In this document: piece after piece, positions 23,736 through 31,635 of the stretch
Position numbering within the stretch: the first letter of the stretch is position 1
Layout: every line of letters starts with the position of its first letter
DNA from: Glutamicibacter protophormiae
Lineage (GTDB): Bacteria > Actinomycetota > Actinomycetes > Actinomycetales > Micrococcaceae
Assembly (NCBI RefSeq): GCF_014647495.1
Contig: NZ_BMPH01000001.1
Coordinates: 372,001 to 436,000 of the forward strand
Reading direction: 5' to 3'
DNA length: 64,000 nt
Notes under the pieces: generated by a model
What the model was told of the DNA's origin: nothing
What the model saw: only the letters and a program-made list of their open reading frames with translations
Database searches by the model: none
Position numbers and translations under genes: made by a program

Positions 23736-24242
23736 TTACATGGTGTCCGGGGTGTTCTGCAGCGAGTGCGCCGCGCGATCGAAGTAGTCGCGCAGCGTCT
23801 CGGCTTGGAGCATCGGAAGCTCCAGCTGGTCGATGGCCTTGTTCATGTGCCCCAGCCAGACATCGCGGTAATGCGAGTTGATCGGGTAGTTGTGGTGGCG
23901 CATGCGAAGGCGCGGATGGCCGCGGTGCTCGGAGAAGGTTGTGGGCCCGCCCCAGTACTGTTCAAGGAACAATTGCAGGCGCACCTGGGCCGGATGCAGG
24001 TCTTCCTCCGGGTACATCCGTCGGAAATCTTCATCCTCGGCCACGGAGGCGTAGAAGTTCTTGGTCAGCTGGGAGAACACCGGCCGGCCGCCGACCTCCT
24101 CGTAGAACGTTCCGGCGTACTGCGATGCATCGACCGGCTCCTGCGCCAAGTCGAGGAATTCCTGCGATGATTTTCCCATCACCAAGGGGTTGCTCATGGG
24201 GTCGCGCCGGACGGCCTGCGGAAGAAACTGTGGTTCGCTCAT
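23736..24242 (-). CDS. glbO: Truncated hemoglobin (group II, GlbO-like)
   Basis: A 168-residue 2-on-2 globin. EEVGGRPVFSQLTKNFYASV, YPEEDLHPAQVRLQLFLEQYWGGP and RHHNYPINSHYRDVWLGHM match group II; the proximal His lies in MRHHNYPI (F helix) and the Tyr of the distal pocket in NFYASV. The family binds O2/NO and is thought to detoxify reactive species or support respiration. The ATG start overlaps the stop of the OsmC-family gene by 4 bp, so the two are co-translated, suggesting a joint role in oxidative or nitrosative stress. Confidence 0.93.
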   Translation of the reverse strand: MSEPQFLPQAVRRDPMSNPLVMGKSSQEFLDLAQEPVDASQYAGTFYEEVGGRPVFSQLTKNFYASVAEDEDFRRMYPEEDLHPAQVRLQLFLEQYWGGPTTFSEHRGHPRLRMRHHNYPINSHYRDVWLGHMNKAIDQLELPMLQAETLRDYFDRAAHSLQNTPDTM

Positions 24243-24736
24243 TGGCTAGATCCTTGGGTATCTGTCGGTTGGAAGGGGACTGGCTCATGCAGGACCGGGA
24301 AATTCACGGATCGTGCGATGAAGCAGACCTTGTTGGCCTCGCGGTGCAGCGAATCGGCCAATTCCCGCTGGGACTCGTCGGCGAGTTCCACCCGGGGATG
24401 CAGCACCACCTGCGTGAACTCGCCGCTGTTATCGCGGTTCAGGCGCAGAGTTCCCGTGGACTCATCGCTGTAGCCCGTGACAACAACTCCGTGCGTCACC
24501 GCCACATGCAGGTAGGAGAGCATATGGCACTGAGCCAGCGCCGCCAGCAGCAGCTGCTCCGGATTCCACCGGTCCTTGTCGCCGTGGAATGTCGGGTCGG
24601 CGGTGCCGGGAAGATCGGGCAGGCCCGGCGCCCGGACAATGTGGTCGCGGCCGTAGCTGCGGTATCCCTGGGTTCCGGCGCCGCGGTTCCCGGTCCAGTC
24701 GATGCCCACCCGGTATTGGTGCTGCGAGAGGTCCAT
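24239..24736 (-). CDS. OsmC family peroxide-detoxifying protein
   Basis: A 165-residue thiol peroxidase-like protein of the OsmC/Ohr fold. The two redox cysteines are in LLAALAQCHMLSYL (about residue 72) and ANKVCFIARS (about 137). The start ATG 24736 begins MDLSQHQYRVGIDW and is supported by where the fold starts; the same frame stays open further upstream but that part is antisense-free shadow inside pepN. It lies 91 bp after pepN with a hairpin in between and overlaps the globin gene by 4 bp. Confidence 0.9.
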   Translation of the reverse strand: MDLSQHQYRVGIDWTGNRGAGTQGYRSYGRDHIVRAPGLPDLPGTADPTFHGDKDRWNPEQLLLAALAQCHMLSYLHVAVTHGVVVTGYSDESTGTLRLNRDNSGEFTQVVLHPRVELADESQRELADSLHREANKVCFIARSVNFPVLHEPVPFQPTDTQGSSQ

Positions 24737-24760
24737 GACCCTATTCTCCCACCCTTTAAA

Positions 24761-24809
24761 CGAACGGTGGTGTGCCATCACGCACACGGCGCGTGGCACA
24801 CCACGGGTT
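24761..24809 (-). terminator. Terminator of pepN
   Basis: GTGGTGTGCCA (24767-24777) pairs with TGGCACACCAC (24794-24804), extended on the flanks by CGAAC/GTTCG-type pairing. On the minus strand it follows the pepN stop and is followed by TTTAAA. Confidence 0.75.
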
Positions 24810-24827
24810 CGCTGCCGGTCAGGCTTA

Positions 24828-27374
24828 TTAGGCCTGCGCGTCAGCCGCGCGGGCGGCCAAGGCGCGCACCACGTCCGCCTTGGACTCCACCAGCAGCCGG
24901 CGCATGGCCGGATGCTTCTCGCCGAGCGAGGACAGGAAGCCGTCGGTGGCCTCCAACGTCTGCTCGGAGACGTTCGAGCCCGGGTAGAAGCCCAGTACGA
25001 TCTGCTTGGCCATTTCGTGGGAGAAGGACTCCCACGTGTTGACCAGCAGGCCGAAGTACTGCTCCGAATAGCCGGAGAGCAGTTCGGAGTCATGAGTGGT
25101 GTTGAAGCCGGCGATGACCGCGCTCTGCTGGTCGTTGGACAGGTTTGCGCTGGTCGCCGCGGCGAACGCGGCGGCCTTGGCTTCGGCCGTAGGGCGCGCG
25201 GCGCGGGCGGTGTGCCAGGAGGCCTTGCCCTTGGCGGTGTCGTCGTCGGCAAGCACCGCGTCCAGCGCGGCGTCGTCCATGCGGCCGCCGGCGGACAGTG
25301 CGATGGCCAGGGCCCAGCGCAAATCGGTGTCCACGGCAAGCCCGTCGAGCACGGTGGAGCCGTCGAACAGCGACTGCACGGTATCCAGCTGCGCGTCCGT
25401 GCGCGAGCGGTGGGCGAAAGCCTTGGTGAACTGCAGCTGCGCATCGGATCCGGCGTCGGCTTCCGAGGCCAGCTCCCACAGCCGGTCGGCGGCGTGGACG
25501 CCCAGCTCCTTGCTGTGCTCGGCGGCCACGAAGGAATCCAGCGAGGTGTTCAGCTGGCGCAGCAGCACCATGATCACGGTCGAGTCGACCTCGTGCCCGA
25601 TGTTGTTCAGCAGCAGCTGGACATAGGTGCGCGCCGGGGACTCAGCCTCGCGGACCGCGTCCCAGGCCGCGGACCAGACCAGCGTGCGGGGCAGGGACTG
25701 CGCGAAGTCCTTCAGATGCTCGGTGGCGGTGGCCAGCGAACGCTCGTCCAGGCGGATCTTGGTGTAGGTCAGATCGTCGTCGTTCAGCAGCACCAGGTCC
25801 GGGCGCTGCAGGCCGACCAGCGCCGGCACCTCGGTGAACTCGCCGTCGATGTCCAGCTCCTCGCGGTGCACACGCTGCAGCTTGCCGTCGGCATCCAGCG
25901 AGTAGAAGCCCACGGCCAAGCGGTGCTGTCGCAGGGTCGGGTAGTCCGCGGCGGCGCTCTGGCGGATGCCGAAGGCGGTGATGGCGCCGTGCTCGTCCTC
26001 GGAAATCTGCGCGGTCAGGGTGTTCACGCCGGCGGTTTCCAGCCAGGACTCGCCCCAGTGGCTCAGGTCGCGGCCGCTGGCCGCTTCCAGTTCGCGCAGC
26101 AGGTCGGGCAGCTCGGTATTGCCCCAGGCATGCTTGGTGAAGTATTCGCGCACCCCGGCCATGAATTCTTCCTGGCCGACGAAAGCCACCAGCTGGCGGA
26201 GCACCGAGGCGCCCTTGGCGTAGGTGATGCCGTCGAAATTGACCTCGACGTCCTCCAGGTCGTTGATCGGGGCGACGATCGGGTGGGTGGAAGGCAGCTG
26301 GTCCTGGCGGTAGGCCCAGTTCTTCTCCAGCGTATTGAAGGTCGTCCAGGCGCTGGTGAACTCCGTGTTCTGCGCCGCGGCCAGGGTGGACATGAACTCC
26401 GCGAAGGACTCATTCAGCCAGAGGTCGTTCCACCACTTCATGGTGACCAGGTCGCCGAACCACATATGGGCCAGCTCGTGCAGGATGGTGATGGCGCGTC
26501 GCTCCACCATGGCGCCGGTGGGCCGGGAGCGGAAGACGTACTCTTCCAGGAAGGTCACCGCACCTGCGTTCTCCATGGCCCCGGCATTGAATTCCGGCAC
26601 GAACAACTGGTCGTACTTCTCAAACGGGTACGGGGTGCCGAAGTTCTTCTCGTAGAACTCGAAGCCCTGGCGGGTGATGGTCACGATGTTCTCGACATCC
26701 AGGTACTGCATCAGCGAGGCGCGGGCGAACACTCCCAGCTCCACGGTGCGCCCGCTGGAGGAGACCAGCGAGTCGCGGGCCACCTGGTAGGGGCCGGCGA
26801 TCAACGCGGTGATGTAGCAGGAGATGCGCTGGGTTGGCGCGAAATCCCAGGTGGCGGACTCGCCGTCTTCCGTCGGCTGCGGGGTGGGGGCGTTGGAGAC
26901 GACGTTCCAATATTTCGGCGCCGTCACCGCGAACTGGAAGGTGGCCTTCATGTCCGGCTGCTCGAAGACGGCGAACATGCGGCGGCAGTCGGCGACCTCG
27001 AACTGGGTGTAGAGGTAGACCTCCTGGTCCACCGGGTCCACGAAGCGGTGCAGGCCTTCGCCGGTGTTCATGTACAGCGCATCGGCGTCGATCACCAGGA
27101 CATTCTCGGCGGCCAGGTTCGGCAGCTGGATCCGGATGCCGTCGGACACCTCGGCGGGATCCAGCTCGATGCCGTTCAGCTTCACCGAGCGCACCGTGTC
27201 GGTCACGGCGTCGATGAAGCTCGCGGCTCCCGGGGGCGCGGTGAATCGCACGGTGGTCTGCGAGGTGAACACGCGCTCGCCGCGGGTCAGGTCGAGATTC
27301 ACCTCATAGGACTCGACATTGATCAAACTGGCGCGTTCGGCGGCCTCGGCGCGCGTGAGGTTCATTCCTGGCAT
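24828..27374 (-). CDS. pepN: Aminopeptidase N (M1 family)
   Basis: A cytoplasmic zinc aminopeptidase that trims N-terminal residues from peptides. It has 848 residues from ATG 27374, with GGAG 6 bp upstream; a GTG 30 bp earlier is also in frame. Motifs in order are the substrate-anchoring GAMENAG, then HELAHMWFGDLVTMKWWNDL with NESFAEF (HExxH-x18-E, zinc site, near residue 300). The C-terminal half is the ERAP1-like helical domain. Length and motifs fit the actinobacterial PepN. It may be read through into the OsmC and globin genes. Confidence 0.96.
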   Translation of the reverse strand: MPGMNLTRAEAAERASLINVESYEVNLDLTRGERVFTSQTTVRFTAPPGAASFIDAVTDTVRSVKLNGIELDPAEVSDGIRIQLPNLAAENVLVIDADALYMNTGEGLHRFVDPVDQEVYLYTQFEVADCRRMFAVFEQPDMKATFQFAVTAPKYWNVVSNAPTPQPTEDGESATWDFAPTQRISCYITALIAGPYQVARDSLVSSSGRTVELGVFARASLMQYLDVENIVTITRQGFEFYEKNFGTPYPFEKYDQLFVPEFNAGAMENAGAVTFLEEYVFRSRPTGAMVERRAITILHELAHMWFGDLVTMKWWNDLWLNESFAEFMSTLAAAQNTEFTSAWTTFNTLEKNWAYRQDQLPSTHPIVAPINDLEDVEVNFDGITYAKGASVLRQLVAFVGQEEFMAGVREYFTKHAWGNTELPDLLRELEAASGRDLSHWGESWLETAGVNTLTAQISEDEHGAITAFGIRQSAAADYPTLRQHRLAVGFYSLDADGKLQRVHREELDIDGEFTEVPALVGLQRPDLVLLNDDDLTYTKIRLDERSLATATEHLKDFAQSLPRTLVWSAAWDAVREAESPARTYVQLLLNNIGHEVDSTVIMVLLRQLNTSLDSFVAAEHSKELGVHAADRLWELASEADAGSDAQLQFTKAFAHRSRTDAQLDTVQSLFDGSTVLDGLAVDTDLRWALAIALSAGGRMDDAALDAVLADDDTAKGKASWHTARAARPTAEAKAAAFAAATSANLSNDQQSAVIAGFNTTHDSELLSGYSEQYFGLLVNTWESFSHEMAKQIVLGFYPGSNVSEQTLEATDGFLSSLGEKHPAMRRLLVESKADVVRALAARAADAQA

Positions 27375-27659
27375 GGGGGTCTCCAATTCCTCGTGAGGCG
27401 TCACCTCACCCGAAGTTCTGAAATGGATATTGAATATCTATTCCTATTGTGGCACCCGCCACCGCCACCATGGCAACCCCCGGCCGGGAGAATCCTTATA
27501 TTTCGCGTATTTTTTTCGCGTCACGAATTTCGCCGGTCCGAATCGCGTCCCGACTTCATACTATTGCCCGGCGGGTGACGCAATGCCCATGGTGCGCGCG
27601 TTGGTCGCTAAGCTAGAAGCGACAGCAACAACCGTCCCCAATGAATGAGGCTCCACACG
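27375..27659. other. Divergent intergenic region pepN-rpiB
   Basis: A 285-bp gap with an AT-rich core (ATATTGAATATCTATTC around 27430-27445 and a run of T near 27510). It must contain the promoters of pepN and rpiB. No small gene of coding character is seen. Confidence 0.45.
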
Positions 27660-28133
27660 ATGCGCGTGCATATCGCCACCGACCATGCCGGTCTTGAACT
27701 CAGCGACTACTTGGTCAAGCACCTGACCGCCAAGGGCTACGAGATGGTCAACCATGGACCGAAGGCCTATGACGCGGAAGACGACTACCCGGCATTCTGC
27801 ATCAACGCGGCCAAGGCCGTTGTGGCAGACCAGCGTGCCGGCGTCGACGCGCTGGGCATCGTCCTGGGCGGCTCTGGCAACGGCGAGCAGATCGCCGCCA
27901 ACAAGGTCGAAGGCATCCGTGCCGCACTGGCATGGAACCTGGACACCGCCAAGCTGGCCCGCGAGCACAATAACGCCAACGTGATCGCCGTGGGCGGCCG
28001 CCAGCACACCGTGGAGGAAGCCGCCGAACTGATCGAGGCGTTCCTGGCCGAGCCGTTCAGCGAAGCCGAACGCCATGTTCGCCGCATCGGCAAGATCGCG
28101 ACCTATGAAACCACCGGCGAGGTCATCGACTAA
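27660..28133 (+). CDS. rpiB: Ribose-5-phosphate isomerase B
   Basis: Interconverts ribose 5-phosphate and ribulose 5-phosphate in the pentose phosphate pathway. The 157 residues from ATG 27660 (MRVHIATDHAGLELSDYL) match the RpiB start; an ATG 15 bp earlier is in frame but unneeded. Phosphate-binding and active-site elements are TDHAG, GIVLGGSGNGEQIAANK (which in actinobacteria replaces the catalytic Cys region with Ser) and REHNNANVIAVGGR. A DNA glycosylase gene starts 2 bp after the stop, a pairing common in actinobacteria. Confidence 0.95.
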   Translation: MRVHIATDHAGLELSDYLVKHLTAKGYEMVNHGPKAYDAEDDYPAFCINAAKAVVADQRAGVDALGIVLGGSGNGEQIAANKVEGIRAALAWNLDTAKLAREHNNANVIAVGGRQHTVEEAAELIEAFLAEPFSEAERHVRRIGKIATYETTGEVID

Positions 28134-28135
28134 CC

Positions 28136-29104
28136 GTGCCCGAAGGACATTCCCTTCACCGCCTGGCCCGCCAATTCGACGACGTTTTCGGCGGCCAGAC
28201 GGTCAACGTTTCTTCCCCGCAGGGCCGCTTCGCGGTGGACGCGCAGCGCATCGACGGGTGCCGGCTGGAGTATGCATTCGCCAAGGGCAAGCAGCTGTTC
28301 TGCCTTTTCTCCAACGATCTGTACCTGCGGGTGCATCTGGGGCTATACGGCGCCTTCAGCTTCGGTGGAGACAGCTACTTCACCGGTGCGTCATCCATCG
28401 GAGCCCCGCGGAAGATCGGTGAACGCGAAACTTCTGCGCCGCAGGAGGCGGGGGAGTATGCCGGTCCACCAGCCCCGGTGGGCGCGGTGCGTGCCCGCAT
28501 CGTCTCCGAGCATGGCTGGGCCGATCTGCGCGGCCCGACTGCCTGCGAGGTGCTGGACCACGAGCAGGTGCAGATCCAGCTGGCCAAGCTTGGGCCGGAC
28601 CCGCTGGTCGGCGCGGCCGTCCGGTTCCGGGCCGCCAAGGGGCAGGCGGATCCCGCCGAGGCGGACGCCCGGCTGGATGAGGCCTACACGCTGTTCAGCG
28701 CCAACCTGCTGCGCACCAAATCGCCGATCGGCATCGTGCTGATGAACCAGCAACTCATCAGCGGCGTGGGAAATATCTACCGCGCCGAGGCGCTGTTCCG
28801 CAATCGGATTTCTCCCGACCTTCCTGCCAATGAGCTTTCGACACGCACCGCCAGGAAACTGTGGAACGACATCGTGGAGACCATGGAAGACGGGGTGCGT
28901 GACGGAAGAATCATCACGACGCATCCCGAAGACCGCGATCCCGAGGGATTGCTGTGGCCGGACAATGCCTACTACGTTTACCAGCGCCAGGGGATGGGGT
29001 GCCGGAAATGCAACGCGAAGATCTCCCTCGCGGAGGTCGCCGCAAGGAAGTTGTATTGGTGCCCTAAATGCCAGCGCCTGCCGCGCAAGCGCGGCGGCAA
29101 TTAG
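28136..29104 (+). CDS. Nei/Fpg family DNA glycosylase-AP lyase
   Basis: A base-excision repair enzyme for oxidised pyrimidines or purines. The start is GTG 28136 (PEGHSLHRLARQF): Pro2 is the Schiff-base nucleophile and Glu3 the catalytic acid. The helix-two-turn-helix has the form LMNQQLISGVGNIYRAEALF, and a C-terminal zinc finger CRKC...CPKC lies near residues 295-315, with the ARKLYWCP segment. PEGH and the finger suggest the Nei2/Nei8 branch. It is 322 residues, about 50 longer than typical Fpg owing to an insert at 100-120. It is co-transcribed with rpiB. Confidence 0.93.
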   Translation: MPEGHSLHRLARQFDDVFGGQTVNVSSPQGRFAVDAQRIDGCRLEYAFAKGKQLFCLFSNDLYLRVHLGLYGAFSFGGDSYFTGASSIGAPRKIGERETSAPQEAGEYAGPPAPVGAVRARIVSEHGWADLRGPTACEVLDHEQVQIQLAKLGPDPLVGAAVRFRAAKGQADPAEADARLDEAYTLFSANLLRTKSPIGIVLMNQQLISGVGNIYRAEALFRNRISPDLPANELSTRTARKLWNDIVETMEDGVRDGRIITTHPEDRDPEGLLWPDNAYYVYQRQGMGCRKCNAKISLAEVAARKLYWCPKCQRLPRKRGGN

Positions 29105-29227
29105 GATTCTTAAGCGCCGGGAATTCGGAATTATCGGATCAAATTCGGATTTCCGGCGTGTTCTGTCTCGTCTGCACCGAACTCGGTGCTAGTGAATGGA
29201 TCCCAAGTCGGATAGTGGTTTCCCGAT

Positions 29228-29257
29228 TTGCAATGCCCAAGTTTCATGGTCTAGACT
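29228..29257 (+). promoter_or_regulatory. Promoter of tRNA-Gly
   Basis: TTGCAA (29228-29233) and TAGACT (29252-29257) with an 18-bp spacer, about 33 bp before the tRNA. Confidence 0.55.
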
Positions 29258-29289
29258 AGAACTTGTTCGAAGCGATGCAGCTTCGGAAT

Positions 29290-29363
29290 GGGGATGTAGC
29301 TTAATGGTAAAGCCTTAGTCTTCCAAACTAATGACGCGAGTTCGATTCTCGTCATCCCCTCCA
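29290..29363 (+). tRNA. tRNA-Gly (anticodon TCC)
   Basis: Acceptor GGGGATG pairs with CATCCCC, the anticodon loop CTTCCAA gives TCC for GGA codons, the T stem is GCGAG/CTCGT-type with TTCGATT, and the 3' end CCA is encoded (29361-29363). A terminator follows at once. Confidence 0.96.
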
Positions 29364-29394
29364 GAAAAAGACCTCACCTCGGTGAGGTCTTTTG
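29364..29394 (+). terminator. Terminator of tRNA-Gly
   Basis: ACCTCAC (29371-29377), loop CTCG, GTGAGGT (29382-29388), flanked by AAAAAG and CTTTT. Confidence 0.9.
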
Positions 29395-29830
29395 CGTTCC
29401 CCGCGGTTCGCCAGGGCCTGGACAAGACCTGCGCGGTGCTGCGTGGTGGACCGCCAGCTTTTCATAGGTTTTCTCCGCAATACTGGAGCAACGGCCAATC
29501 TGACCAACGGCGTTAAACGTACCGGAGCATGGTTCGTAGCCGACCTTCAGGTTCGACCGGAGCACCCCAGCTGACGGATGAATCTCCCAAGCCCCGTCAG
29601 GTTGGGCCACGGCGCCGGTACCTTGCAGCGGCGCCCCCCAAGGGCCCCGGTTTCCCCCAACCGGGGCTCTTGCCTTGTTCTTGCCCCGGGAATAGACCAA
29701 ATGACCGCATGCCAAGGTTTCCCAAGGGTGCTCCGCGCACGCTGTGCTGGATCATTCCCAACACTCTAGGTGCTTGGGCCATGAGACTTGTGCAGCCCCC
29801 GGTGGCAGCGCGGCGCGTCTACTCCAACGC
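29395..29830. other. Non-coding, probably decayed sequence after tRNA-Gly
   Basis: No frame has coding character here. One clear hairpin, GCCCCGGTT (29644-29652) with AACCGGGGC (29659-29667), followed by TCTTGCC, looks like an old terminator. Since it lies 3' of a tRNA gene, a worn-out integration site is conceivable, but no integrase or repeated tRNA end was found. Confidence 0.4.
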
Positions 29831-30240
29831 ATCGACGTTCCGGCGTCGCGCAGCATGGATCCTGTCGACGAGCCTCGGTTGCATGTGGTGCCGATGATTT
29901 TTCAGGGACCGCCGGACATTTGTGTGGCAGGTGGTCATTACTAAATGGGGGCTCTGAAGATGTCGTGCTCAAACGCATGGTGCCGTTGGCGGCCAGGGAG
30001 TCTCTATCAGGGACTCACTGCTTGATGTGGATGGGTGGCGCGTGGACGAACCGGGCAGCGACGCCAGCATTATCGACGGGATCTGGTCCGGCCCGGTTGC
30101 CATTCCGGAGGGCGCGGTCTTCGTGCTCGGCGACAACAGGGCTGCATCCATTGACTCCCGGGGCTCCGGACCCATCGCGCGGGATGAAGTTCGGGGCAAG
30201 GTGCTGTTGAGCCTGGGGACCCTGAGCCGCGACTTTTCTG
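29831..30240 (+). pseudogene. Decayed signal peptidase I (lepB) gene
   Basis: Three conserved boxes of type I signal peptidase appear in the right order but in three different reading frames. VPASRSMDP (29837-29863) is box B with the catalytic Ser codon at 29852. EDVVLKRMVPLA (29956-29991) is box D with the general-base Lys codon at 29971, about 40 residues later as in Gram-positive enzymes. VFVLGDNRAASIDSRG (30117-30164) is box E, followed by PIARDEVRGKVLL. A stop codon (29942-29944) closes the first frame. At least two frameshifts and a lost N-terminal anchor make this a pseudogene. Confidence 0.82.
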
Positions 30241-30339
30241 CCGCCGCGGCATCGGAGCGGCCCCTGCCATTCAGTTCGGTGCACCGACAACTCCGCGATC
30301 GACCGGCCGCGGAGGGCGTTCACGGGGCGCCCGAGATTC

Positions 30340-30894
30340 AAGAGTGGTGCTCGGAACTCATGCCCGGGCGCAGCGGCGCCGGGCCGACCAGCACCAGTTC
30401 GATGGATTTGTCCGGAATCTCGAACACCAAGGTGGCCGGCAGGCTGTAGCCGGGCTTGATGACCATGTCCGCGGTGTTGGTCCACTAGACCGCGGAATCG
30501 AAGGGTGCGACGACGTGCACCGAGAATTCGGCGGCGGTGAATCGAGTGCCGTCTAACTCGAGGGTGGTAAACGCCACCAGCATGCGCACGCGTTGAAGTC
30601 CCGCGGGCAGGGCCGCCCTGAGCGCCGGCACCGCTGGAGGCTAGTGATCGAGCTCTAGGGGAATGAGTCCCTGGATGCGGGCAAGACCCCGGACACGGCG
30701 CCCATGGCTCCCAAAGGGGTCGCGGTGAGTTTCGGGGCGCTGATCAACTTGCCCACGCCGATTCCGGTCATGGCAAGCCCAAGCATTCCAATCGGGATCA
30801 ACGCCAGCACCGCCCAGCGCGATGGACCTGAGGACTCCTGCGAAGGCCCGGAACCTTTCGGCTCCTGATCGATGGTTGTCGTTTCGAAAGTCAT
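30340..30894 (-). pseudogene. Decayed membrane-anchored exported protein gene
   Basis: The 5' part on the minus strand (30894-30655) encodes an intact N-terminus of 79 residues with a polar head and one membrane helix (AVLALIPIGMLGLAMTGIGVG). After its stop, a different frame continues with LQRVRMLVAFTTLELDG near 30590-30540, is cut by TAG at 30487-30485, and goes on with VIKPGYSLPATLVFEIPDKS to about 30340. The whole resembles exported beta-sandwich proteins of the DUF4352 kind, but that family call is tentative. One frameshift and one nonsense codon support loss of function. Confidence 0.68.
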
Positions 30895-31243
30895 GATTCA
30901 TGCTGTCCCTCCAACCCTGTCAAAAGCCTGGCTAACGCGTGAACACTCCGGGAGCCGCAGTTCAAATGGACTTCGCTAAAGCAATTCTCGAATTGCGGCG
31001 GCCCCCGCATTTGTTGTTATGCACCTCACGTCTGTGCTGAATACGGACGAAAGATCGGTAATATTCTCGGAAAATCCCCGGAAACACGGGGTTTCCCGGC
31101 GGTGACCGGAGAGGAACCCTGATTTTGCATTTGCGCTGAACCCGTGTATCTTTATTTCTTGTGGTCAGGCGCGGATAAAGAAATCCAAACCTGAATTCAC
31201 AAAGAGTTGATTCAAGTGAAAAGCGATTTTCTCAGGAATTCAA
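30895..31243. other. Non-coding region upstream of tRNA-Pro
   Basis: About 350 bp with AT-rich segments and no coding frame. It should contain the promoter of the first tRNA-Pro and the lost promoter of the minus-strand pseudogene. Short inverted repeats such as CCCCGGAAACACGGGG-like symmetry near 31076-31092 are seen; no function is proposed. Confidence 0.4.
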
Positions 31244-31318
31244 CGGGGTGTAGCTCAGCTTGGCTAGAGCGCGCGCTTTGGGAGCGTGAGGTCGCAGGTT
31301 CGAATCCTGTCACCCCGA
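31244..31318 (+). tRNA. tRNA-Pro (anticodon TGG), copy 1
   Basis: Acceptor CGGGGTG pairs with CACCCCG, D stem GCTC/GAGC, anticodon loop with TGG for CCA codons, T stem GCAGG/CCTGT-type with TTCGAAT. CCA is not encoded. Identical to copy 2 at 31476. Confidence 0.95.
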
Positions 31319-31475
31319 CTCATGAACCAGGGATTTCGGTCCGGAAGTACATGAAACTTGAGAGCTAAATATTATTTAGATCTTGTGATCTTCGGATACT
31401 AGTGAAATAGTCCGAACTGCATCACAGACGATTAGTGGATACGGTAAAACTTCGGTTAGACTGATCACTGCTAAT

Positions 31476-31550
31476 CGGGGTGTAGCTCAGCTTGGCTAGA
31501 GCGCGCGCTTTGGGAGCGTGAGGTCGCAGGTTCGAATCCTGTCACCCCGA
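31476..31550 (+). tRNA. tRNA-Pro (anticodon TGG), copy 2
   Basis: Base-for-base identical to copy 1 over the whole tRNA, 232 bp downstream. TTAGACT at 31456-31462 is a likely -10. A terminator follows. Confidence 0.95.
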
Positions 31551-31561
31551 CTCTGTCGAAC

Positions 31562-31596
31562 AACCCCGCAACGCCACCATGTTGCGGGGTTTTTGC
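31562..31596 (+). terminator. Terminator of tRNA-Pro copy 2
   Basis: ACCCCGCAAC and GTTGCGGGGT form a 10-bp stem with loop GCCACCAT followed by TTTTT, ahead of tig. Confidence 0.92.
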
Positions 31597-31635
31597 AGAT
31601 TAGACCTAATTATTACGACTCAGGAGTGCAACGCT

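Noticed and set aside
24239-25444. OsmC-family gene extended to 401 residues
   Set aside because: The first 235 residues overlap pepN in another frame and are Pro/Arg/Ser-rich shadow; the OsmC fold starts at 24736.
24702-27578. A 958-residue open frame on the plus strand opposite pepN
   Set aside because: It is antisense to a well-conserved aminopeptidase with all motifs; its composition (Gly/Val/Leu/Gln/Arg rich, no motifs) is that of a high-GC shadow frame.
30027-30449. A 140-residue open frame as an intact gene
   Set aside because: Only its first part matches signal peptidase box E; earlier boxes are out of frame and the rest is antisense to a second pseudogene.
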